Positions 1-5,162 of a stretch of 5,162 nucleotides of DNA are shown one piece after another (positions within the stretch are counted from its first letter, which is position 1; each line of letters starts with the position of its first letter). The position numbers and the translations under genes were made by a program. The notes below the pieces were generated by a model. That model saw only the letters and a program-made list of their open reading frames with translations, made no database searches and was not told where the DNA came from. The stretch comes from JADKIH01 sp031367345 (lineage in GTDB: Bacteria > Bacteroidota > Bacteroidia > AKYH767-A > 2013-40CM-41-45): contig JANLPR010000038.1 of the NCBI GenBank assembly GCA_031367345.1, positions 1-5,162 on the forward strand. Direction: 5' to 3'.

Positions 1-728
1 TTATTCACGTCTATAAAATTTTTATAAGTAGCTTCTACCCATCGGTCGCGTTTGTCGTCGGTAATCTTCGACTTAGCGATTCTAAAATTTCCATCGATCC
101 AAAAATCTTGTATCACCGGCTTATTCGGATCTTTTTCTTCTGCTGCTCGTCGTAACTGCCGTTTATTCATTGAACTTAAAATCATAAACGGTTCTTCTTC
201 GTAAAGCGATTTCAATTTTTCATTTTTCAAATACTGAAAATAATTTCCAACAATCACAGCCTGCATCATATCATAACTCACATTCGTCTTCAACAATTCT
301 TCAAAATAACTTAATCCCCTTTTAGAATAGGTCTTATGAACGCGATCTAGAATATGCACGCTGTCTTTTGTAACTAACACACGAGCAGCTTCAATTCCCA
401 ACAATGGTGTAATGGAAATCCAAATTGTAGAATCGCGACGAACACGTAAATTAATGTCGAAGCTTTGCGTCTCTCCGGTTTTGTCGGTGTAATCGATGTT
501 TGCTTTAGCACTTAAATATTCGAAGCTGAATTGATGTGCCAAAACACTATCGAAAATTTGAATGACCTCCTGCCCTTTTAATTTAGTACTCGCACTGGGA
601 GATTCCACAATTTTCTTCGACGTTTTACACGCTGCAAATATAAGCATCATCAAAAAAAATAAAACACGAAAGTCGAAGTAATTTTTTTTCAAATATGTAT
701 TTTTTAACTGTCGGTGAATTTCAATCAT
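1..728 (-). CDS. DUF4292 family lipoprotein, 3' end cut by the window edge
   Basis: An open frame of 242 codons runs from an ATG at 728-726 to the left edge without a stop, so the C-terminus (probably about 10-30 residues, from usual family length) is missing. The N-terminus is a lipoprotein signal: a basic stretch, a hydrophobic run (VLFFLMMLIFAAC) and a lipobox cysteine at residue 34. Nearer Met codons at residues 27-28 would leave too little signal sequence, so the upstream ATG is preferred; it starts 12 bases after the TPR gene's stop. The core has the family's signature around residues 95-128 (RVRRDSTIWISITPLLGIE, then ARVLVTKDSV and a LDR-like end) and a later block, QDFWIDGNFRIAKSKI, near 206-221. 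This matches DUF4292 as I know it from Bacteroidota. The alternating polar/hydrophobic strands suggest a LolA/LolB-like lipid-binding half-barrel; that is inference. No activity is established. In related genomes an EnvC-like M23 peptidase often follows, but here it would lie outside the window. Confidence 0.86.
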   Translation of the reverse strand, partial: MIEIHRQLKNTYLKKNYFDFRVLFFLMMLIFAACKTSKKIVESPSASTKLKGQEVIQIFDSVLAHQFSFEYLSAKANIDYTDKTGETQSFDINLRVRRDSTIWISITPLLGIEAARVLVTKDSVHILDRVHKTYSKRGLSYFEELLKTNVSYDMMQAVIVGNYFQYLKNEKLKSLYEEEPFMILSSMNKRQLRRAAEEKDPNKPVIQDFWIDGNFRIAKSKITDDKRDRWVEATYKNFIDVN

Positions 729-740
729 CGTGAAAAATAA

Positions 741-2471
741 TTATTCAGACAATCGTTTTTCAACAATCTTTTTATCGATGAATTCCGAAGCGCCTTCACC
801 GGCAGCTTTTGCTTTCTGCCAATATTCAACGGCTTTCACTGAGTCGCCTAATTTAAAAACTACATCGCCGTAATGTTCCAGCACAGTTGCACTTTTGTCA
901 CTGCCACCAGCCATCGATTTTTCGATCCAAATTTTAGCATCAGAATATTTTCCTTGCTTAAACATAATCCATCCATACGTATCTTCATACGACGCTTGAT
1001 CGGGTTCTAACTCATTCGATTTTTTAGAAAGCGCTTCTGCTTTGTCCAGCATTTCATTTCTCTCCGACAAATAATATGCGTAGTTATTCATCACGTTAGC
1101 ATCTTTTGGATTAATAATGAGCGCTTTTTCAAAGCTCTCATCACTCTTAGCATATTGCTTCAACTCATTATAACCATCGCCTAAGCTCGCATAAAATTGA
1201 CTCTCCAAACTTTTATTGTCGACTACTAATTTAACTCCTGTTTGCAAAACACTTACTGCCTCGTTATATTTTTTATTCTGAAGCTGCGCAAGTCCGTTAA
1301 AAAAATATGGTAACGACTGCTCAGGAAAAAGACTTAGTGCTTCAGTACTTATGTCTGTCAAATCTTTCCATGCTTGAATTTGAGAATCCAAAAACATTAG
1401 CTGACTATACACTGCAAATTCCTTTGAGTCTAGTGCTTTTGCTTTCTCGTATTCTACTTTCGCTTCTTTATATTTTTTATCTTTAATGAGAAAATCGCCA
1501 TATACAGCATGAGCGCGCGGCTCGTTTTCATTTGCTTGAACCAGCAACGCACACATCTCAAGCGCTTGATCTTTTAACTCAGGATGAATTTCGATAAGAG
1601 AATAATACGAACTGAGGATACTGATCTTAGTATCGATGTCGAGTTCTTTATTCAAAAAAGCTTTCTTCAACTCGTCAACCGATTTTTCTTTGTCTCCCGC
1701 ATTTCGGTAGTAATCGGCGAGTGATAAATGAATGTATGGGTTCTCGGGATCTACATCTAATATCTTTTTATAAGTAGCTAAAGCAAGATCGTTTTTACCC
1801 ATAGCCTGATAGATCTCAGCAATCATTCCGTAAGCTTGCGAATCTTTCGGATCTGTTGCGATCAATTTATTTAATTCTTCTAATGCTTTCTCATTTTTGT
1901 TTAGGCGTTGATAGATGCGCGACTTCTGCAATATAATTTCGCGATTAACTCCAATTCTTGATTCTAATTTATCGTATACTTTTACAGCCTCAGTTGGTTT
2001 CTCCGCATACAACAAAGCAGTTGCCCATTCATAATAAAAATCAACTTGCGAAGGATTGTCTTGTACTGCTTTTTCAAGTACAGCAGCCGCTTCAGCAAAC
2101 TTTTTATTCTTCTCTAAAATATCGGTATAGGTAAGCACATACCAACTATTTTTTTTATCGATTAGATAAGCGCCTTTAGCAAAATAGAGTGCGTCAGCAA
2201 ATTTCTTTTGACCGGCATAAATATTTGCAAGTTCATACATCGCAGCAGCATTATTCGGATCTTTCCTGATCACTTCAGAAAAAAGATTTGCTGCATTATC
2301 TAGATTACCTAAAATCTTTTCTTTATTCGCATTAAAAAAAGTGAATGTTACCTCCGCCTTCTGTGAATCGCTCAAAGTAGTTTTAACAGCAGATGTGCCG
2401 GTAGAAGTCTTGCTGCTTTTGCAGGCAACAAACGAAGTGAAGACAATAATCAGTGCAAAAAATTTATTCAT
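741..2471 (-). CDS. TPR-repeat lipoprotein (576 aa)
   Basis: The N-terminus is a short lipoprotein signal (MNKFFALIIVFTSFVAC) with the lipobox cysteine at residue 17, followed by a Ser/Thr/Lys-rich linker to about residue 35. The rest is almost wholly helical and made of degenerate 34-residue TPR units. I see them at roughly 40-72, 75-106, 109-140, 142-173, 176-208, 210-242, 244-270, 317-349, 386-418, 424-456, 458-490, 493-520 and 529-556, with typical endings such as ATDPKD, DVDPENP, IINPKDA and ELEPDQA. Residues 271-316 and 350-385 are helical but poorly fitting. There is no catalytic motif, so a protein-binding scaffold anchored to a membrane, likely the outer one, is inferred. The C-terminal block (NNYAYYLSER, then EDTYGWIMFKQGKY) is the most recognisable part and recurs in bacterial TPR lipoproteins. 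The ATG is 27 bases after the nucleotidyltransferase stop and follows an A-rich leader (GAAAAAAG) without a Shine-Dalgarno. It is probably co-transcribed with the DUF4292 gene 12 bases downstream; partners are unknown. Confidence 0.93.
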   Translation of the reverse strand: MNKFFALIIVFTSFVACKSSKTSTGTSAVKTTLSDSQKAEVTFTFFNANKEKILGNLDNAANLFSEVIRKDPNNAAAMYELANIYAGQKKFADALYFAKGAYLIDKKNSWYVLTYTDILEKNKKFAEAAAVLEKAVQDNPSQVDFYYEWATALLYAEKPTEAVKVYDKLESRIGVNREIILQKSRIYQRLNKNEKALEELNKLIATDPKDSQAYGMIAEIYQAMGKNDLALATYKKILDVDPENPYIHLSLADYYRNAGDKEKSVDELKKAFLNKELDIDTKISILSSYYSLIEIHPELKDQALEMCALLVQANENEPRAHAVYGDFLIKDKKYKEAKVEYEKAKALDSKEFAVYSQLMFLDSQIQAWKDLTDISTEALSLFPEQSLPYFFNGLAQLQNKKYNEAVSVLQTGVKLVVDNKSLESQFYASLGDGYNELKQYAKSDESFEKALIINPKDANVMNNYAYYLSERNEMLDKAEALSKKSNELEPDQASYEDTYGWIMFKQGKYSDAKIWIEKSMAGGSDKSATVLEHYGDVVFKLGDSVKAVEYWQKAKAAGEGASEFIDKKIVEKRLSE

Positions 2472-2498
2472 ACTTTTTTCGGCCTCAGCCGTTAGTTA
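2472..2498 (-). other. Intergenic gap with a small GC-rich hairpin before the TPR gene
   Basis: This 27-base gap holds a perfect 4-bp inverted repeat, CGGC-ctca-GCCG on the plus strand (2480-2491). Read on the coding (minus) strand it is CGGC-TGAG-GCCG followed directly by AAAAAAG and then the ATG. The stem is short, and what follows it in transcription is A-rich rather than U-rich, so it is not a rho-independent terminator for the operon. It could modestly affect ribosome access to the TPR start, or be chance; it stands out because everything around it is AT-rich. Confidence 0.35.
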
Positions 2499-3500
2499 TT
2501 AATTATGTGTTGAATAATCGCTCAGACTCAATTGTTCGGGCGACTGACAATATTCTGCTGCGTTGCCGATCATCGAATTATCAATTACGCTATTCGTAAT
2601 TTTTACATTCGACTGAATAATACTATTTGTAATTACAGACCCATTTACTTTTGTTCCGGCACCAATAGAAACATGCGGACCAATCACAGAATTAGTAAGC
2701 ACTACATTTTCTCCTATGAAACAAGGTTCAATGATTACCGAATTTTCTTTCTTTACCGACTTATCAATTAGTTGAGACGAACGATTGTTTTCGAGAACAC
2801 GTTGATTTGTAAAAACCGTTGCATCTTTATTTCCACAGTCGAGCCATTCTATTACTTTCCCCGGAACAAATTTTGTTCCTTTCTGCTTCATATTTTCCAA
2901 AGCATTTGTCAATTGAAATTCACCTTTCTCTTTAATATTGTTGTCGATCAAGTATTGAAGTTCTTTGTCTAAATATTCACCGTCTTTAAAATAATAAATT
3001 CCGATGATGGCCAAATCCGAAACATACGTCTGTGGCTTTTCTACAAAATCAGTTATTACACCGCCTTCATTTATTTTTACTACACCAAACATTCGCGGAT
3101 CATCAATTCTATTTACCCAAATTACACCCTCTTGTTTATCGTCGATTTTAAAATCGGCACGAAAAAGTGTATCGGCGAAAGCGACAATCACTTTACCTTT
3201 CAACGCAGACTTAGCGCACAATATTGCATGTGCAGTTCCTAGTGGTTCTTCCTGATAATAGATTGAACCTTTAGCACCCAATTGTTCAGCAATACCAATC
3301 AATTGCTTTTCGACTTCTGCACCAAAATCGCCAATAACAAAAGCGATCTCTTCTACTTTATCGGGGCAAACTTTCAAAATATCTTCAACCAACCATTGAA
3401 CAATTGGTTTTCCTGCAACAGGAATAAGTGGTTTAGGAACAGTTAAAGTATGTGGGCGCATTCGTTTGCCCATTCCTGCCATTGGTATAATAATTCTCAT
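2499..3500 (-). CDS. Sugar-1-phosphate nucleotidyltransferase with C-terminal left-handed beta-helix
   Basis: This enzyme should transfer a nucleotidyl group from an NTP to a sugar 1-phosphate, giving an NDP-sugar and pyrophosphate in the cytoplasm. The N-terminal Rossmann-like domain (about 1-235) has the nucleotide-binding signature GMGKRMRPHTLTVPKP at residues 9-24, the QEEPLGTAHAI segment at 83-93, a metal-ligand-type Asp110 in FADTLF, EKP at 154-156, GEFQLTNAL at 193-201 and Asp221 in EWLDCGN. The C-terminal part (about 253-312) is hexapeptide-like (IIEPCFIGENVVLTNSVIG and on), which forms a left-handed beta-helix; it is followed by a polar 20-residue tail. The family includes RmlA-long, GlmU and MurU-like and mannose-1-phosphate guanylyltransferases; the sequence alone does not tell which base or sugar is used. 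At 333 residues it is shorter than GlmU (about 450), so a full acetyltransferase domain is unlikely. The start is supported by the beta-strand MRIIIPMAG lying right at the N-terminus. It follows dut by 23 bases and precedes the TPR gene. Confidence 0.93.
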   Translation of the reverse strand: MRIIIPMAGMGKRMRPHTLTVPKPLIPVAGKPIVQWLVEDILKVCPDKVEEIAFVIGDFGAEVEKQLIGIAEQLGAKGSIYYQEEPLGTAHAILCAKSALKGKVIVAFADTLFRADFKIDDKQEGVIWVNRIDDPRMFGVVKINEGGVITDFVEKPQTYVSDLAIIGIYYFKDGEYLDKELQYLIDNNIKEKGEFQLTNALENMKQKGTKFVPGKVIEWLDCGNKDATVFTNQRVLENNRSSQLIDKSVKKENSVIIEPCFIGENVVLTNSVIGPHVSIGAGTKVNGSVITNSIIQSNVKITNSVIDNSMIGNAAEYCQSPEQLSLSDYSTHN

Positions 3501-3523
3501 TCGTAAATTATAATATTAATAAA

Positions 3524-3958
3524 TTATTTTGATCCTGTCGACCCAAAGCCACCTGCTCCGCGATCACTTGCCTCTAAACTTTCGGCATTGTTCCACTCTA
3601 CCCGTTCATGACGAGCAATTACCAGTTGCGCAATACGTTCACCATCGTCCACTACAAAAGCTTCGGAAGATAGGTTCACTAAAATTATTTTTATTTCGCC
3701 ACGATAATCAGCGTCGATTGTTCCGGGGGAGTTTAAAACAGTCACGCCTTTTTTTGCTGCGAGTCCGGAACGAGGACGAACCTGCGCTTCAAATCCTGCC
3801 GGCAGTTCAATAAACAAACCTGTTGGAACAATAGCACGAGCCAAAGGCAATAAAGTAATTGATTCAGAAAGAAAGGCACGAATATCCATTCCTGCAGCTT
3901 GCGAGCTTTCATACGCAGGTAAGGGATGGTGTGAATTATTAATGATTAGTACTTTCAT
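3524..3958 (-). CDS. dut: Deoxyuridine 5'-triphosphate nucleotidohydrolase (dUTPase)
   Basis: dUTPase hydrolyses dUTP to dUMP and pyrophosphate, keeping uracil out of DNA and supplying dUMP for thymidylate synthesis; it acts in the cytoplasm as a homotrimer. All five conserved trimeric-dUTPase motifs are present and in order: AGMDIRA (22-28), RPRSGLA (61-67), GTIDADYRGEI (79-89), GERIAQLV (106-113) and the glycine-rich C-terminal arm RGAGGFGSTG (133-142). By comparison with the E. coli enzyme, Asp82 is the catalytic base and Tyr85 stacks on and selects the deoxyribose. The 144-residue length is normal for the family, and nothing is truncated, so it should be active. The ATG at 3958 is the only sensible start, since the first beta-strand (MKVLIIN) follows directly; there is no Shine-Dalgarno. 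It sits 36 bases after the flippase gene and 23 bases before the nucleotidyltransferase gene. It has no direct biochemical link to these envelope genes, but this placement is common in Bacteroidota. Confidence 0.98.
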   Translation of the reverse strand: MKVLIINNSHHPLPAYESSQAAGMDIRAFLSESITLLPLARAIVPTGLFIELPAGFEAQVRPRSGLAAKKGVTVLNSPGTIDADYRGEIKIILVNLSSEAFVVDDGERIAQLVIARHERVEWNNAESLEASDRGAGGFGSTGSK

Positions 3959-3994
3959 TGAGTGATAGTTTTTGAAGTCGCAAGAACTGACTTC
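3959..3994 (-). other. Intergenic gap with a 6-bp inverted repeat between the flippase gene and dut
   Basis: Within this 36-base gap, GAAGTC (3974-3979) and GACTTC (3989-3994) form a perfect 6-bp inverted repeat around a 9-base loop, directly abutting the flippase stop codon at 3995-3997. On the coding strand the repeat is followed by AAAAAC, not by a run of T, so it does not look like a rho-independent terminator for the minus-strand transcript. It may be an mRNA processing or stability hairpin between the two genes, or chance. No promoter with a clear Bacteroidota -7 element (TAnnTTTG) was seen. Confidence 0.4.
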
Positions 3995-5162
3995 TTACGC
4001 TTTGCGAAGATAATTATTTTTCTTCCTTACGTTAGCATACGCCAAGACCATAAAAACGAATAATATGAGCAAATTGAGAATAATCGAGACTGTTTTTCCC
4101 GGATGAAGCACATCATTTAAATATTTTCCTCCCAACCAAAGAACCATAGCTAAGCCGACATAATAAAAAAACGAACCAAGGCGATACGGCACCGGATAGT
4201 ATTTTTGTCCGATGAAATAAGAAAGCACCATCATAGCAGCATAACAGATCAAGGTTGTCCATGCAGCACCCATGTAACCCATTTTGGGGATGAGCACAAA
4301 ATTAAAAGCAAGAGTAATTATTGCGCCATAGATAGCGAGCCAAGCGCCCCATTTTGTTTTTCCGGTAAGCTTATACCAGATAGACAGATTATAGAAAACA
4401 CCCAGACAAAGATTAGCCATAAGCAATATTGGAACGACAGGCAAACCAGAACGGAATTTTTCTCCGATGAAATATTGAATGACATCGATGAATAGCATGA
4501 TGCCTAAAAAAATAAAAGAGCAAACGATTACGAAGTAATTCATAACATCGGCGTACGTGCGTTGCGGATTTTCTTTCGTAGAATGATTAAAGAAAAACGG
4601 TTCGGCTGCGTAACGAAATGTTTGAATAAAGAGTGTCATGAGAATAGATAATTTATAACAAGCGCCATAAATTCCCAACTGCGCCATGGCATCAACTTTA
4701 TTCTCTATCAAAATTGGGAGCAACACACGATCAAATGTTTCATTGATCATTCCTGCCAAACCGGCAATCATTAATGGCAAAGAATAAATGATCATTGTTC
4801 GCCAAAGCACCTTGTCGAATTTCCATTCGATATTAAAAATATCGGGGAGTAAGAGTATTGTGGTGATTACCGAAGCAACGAGATTAGAAATAAAAACATA
4901 ACCAACACCAAAATCAGCTATGTAAAAATGAGAAACCCAAGATGAAGGATTTTCTTTTAATAAAGCAGGACAAAGGATAAGGAAAAACAAGTTAAGGCCA
5001 ATGTTGATAGCAATATTTGCTAATCGGATAAAAGCAAAACGCTTCGCTTTATTTTCTTGTCGCAGTTTAGCAAATGGAATGGCGGTGATAGCATCGAAGG
5101 CAAGAATACCGGCAAAGAGAGCGATGTATAACGGACGATTTGGATCTGGTCCGATGCCGGAT
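3995..5162 (-). CDS. Polysaccharide flippase (MATE/Wzx-like, oligosaccharide flippase family), 5' end cut by the window edge
   Basis: The frame is open from the right edge to the TAA at 3997-3995, giving 388 visible residues. A TTG at 4990 is only an internal Leu codon: the reading continues upstream with clearly homologous sequence (for example FDAITAIPFAKLRQENKAKRFAFIRLANI at about visible residues 22-50, a typical region linking helices in this family). About 100 N-terminal residues and roughly three helices are therefore missing, judging from the usual 480-500 residues and 14 helices. I count about 11 hydrophobic segments, near visible residues 11-28, 46-67, 84-106, 119-138, 160-182, 208-228, 240-262, 272-291, 298-318, 330-345 and 357-377. 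Recognisable landmarks are LPLMIAGLAGMINETFDR (128-145), RYAAEPFFF (183-191) and the basic C-terminus. The family moves lipid-linked oligosaccharides (O-antigen, capsule or related glycans) across the inner membrane; the substrate cannot be told from sequence. It is the most upstream gene seen, so the operon promoter is probably outside the window. Confidence 0.93.
   Translation of the reverse strand, partial: SGIGPDPNRPLYIALFAGILAFDAITAIPFAKLRQENKAKRFAFIRLANIAINIGLNLFFLILCPALLKENPSSWVSHFYIADFGVGYVFISNLVASVITTILLLPDIFNIEWKFDKVLWRTMIIYSLPLMIAGLAGMINETFDRVLLPILIENKVDAMAQLGIYGACYKLSILMTLFIQTFRYAAEPFFFNHSTKENPQRTYADVMNYFVIVCSFIFLGIMLFIDVIQYFIGEKFRSGLPVVPILLMANLCLGVFYNLSIWYKLTGKTKWGAWLAIYGAIITLAFNFVLIPKMGYMGAAWTTLICYAAMMVLSYFIGQKYYPVPYRLGSFFYYVGLAMVLWLGGKYLNDVLHPGKTVSIILNLLILFVFMVLAYANVRKKNNYLRKA

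Noticed and set aside
2532..2972. Plus-strand open frames (2532-2771 and 2772-2972) opposite the nucleotidyltransferase gene
   Set aside because: They lie antisense to a clearly homologous coding region, give low-complexity sequence without recognisable domains, and have no separate support.
3004..3255. Plus-strand open frame of 83 codons
   Set aside because: It is a shadow of the catalytic domain of the nucleotidyltransferase on the other strand; no domain or start signal supports it.
3501..3523. Possible internal promoter in the AT-rich gap before the nucleotidyltransferase
   Set aside because: On the coding strand TATAATTTAC partly resembles the Bacteroidota -7 element TAnnTTTG, but the final G is missing and no TTTG sits at the right distance upstream. 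AT-rich gaps give such matches by chance.
3529..3813. Plus-strand open frame of 94 codons opposite dut
   Set aside because: All five dUTPase motifs are on the minus strand over the same bases; the plus-strand product is Arg/His/Leu-rich and unrecognisable.
4205..4495. Plus-strand open frame of 96 codons opposite the flippase gene
   Set aside because: It is antisense to well-defined membrane helices of the flippase and has no recognisable features.
4988..4990. TTG as the start of the flippase gene (331-residue product)
   Set aside because: The frame continues upstream for 57 more codons with family-typical sequence to the window edge, so this is an internal Leu codon in a membrane helix.
1..5162. 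Apparent abundance of the palindrome TCGA (about 30 by hand count)
   Set aside because: The count seems above simple expectation for AT-rich DNA, but the sites are spread inside genes and fit codon choice (for example GTCGAT, TTCGAA); there is no spacing or clustering that marks an element.
1..5162. Search for mobile elements, CRISPR arrays, tRNAs, rRNAs, toxin-antitoxin or defence genes
   Set aside because: Five co-directional conserved genes fill the window with gaps of at most 36 bases. I saw no long direct or terminal inverted repeats, no regular repeat-spacer pattern and no RNA gene signature.

Overview
This AT-rich window reads as a piece of a Bacteroidota (Bacteroidetes) chromosome. 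The gene order is the main evidence: flippase, dut, sugar nucleotidyltransferase, TPR lipoprotein, DUF4292 lipoprotein is an order I recognise from many members of that phylum. Supporting signs are that no start codon has a Shine-Dalgarno (GGAGG-like) sequence, with A/T-rich leaders instead, and that the DUF4292 family is typical of the phylum. The flippase sequence feels closest to Chitinophagia/Sphingobacteriia-type proteins, but I cannot place it below phylum with confidence.

All five genes lie on the minus strand and are read from right to left. From upstream to downstream: (1) a polytopic MATE/Wzx-type polysaccharide flippase whose N-terminus is cut by the right window edge (5162 down to 3995); (2) dut, a complete trimeric dUTPase (3958 to 3524); (3) a sugar-1-phosphate nucleotidyltransferase with a C-terminal left-handed beta-helix (3500 to 2499); (4) a 576-residue TPR-repeat lipoprotein (2471 to 741); (5) a DUF4292 lipoprotein whose C-terminus is cut by the left window edge (728 down to 1). 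The gaps between genes are 36, 23, 27 and 12 bases. No terminator or convincing promoter lies in any of them, so the five genes are most simply one transcription unit whose promoter and terminator lie outside the window. No gene-free stretch is longer than 36 bases.

Biologically this is mainly an envelope cluster. The flippase should move a lipid-linked glycan across the inner membrane. The nucleotidyltransferase should make a nucleotide-sugar precursor. The TPR protein and the DUF4292 protein both have lipobox cysteines and should be membrane-anchored, probably facing the periplasm. DUF4292 may have a LolB/LolA-like lipid-binding fold. The dUTPase is the odd one out: it is a nucleotide-pool housekeeping enzyme that appears simply to ride in the operon.

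I see no mobile element, CRISPR array, RNA gene, phage feature or defence system. The window is an ordinary conserved region. The parts with least known function are the two lipoproteins at the downstream end and the exact substrate of the nucleotidyltransferase.
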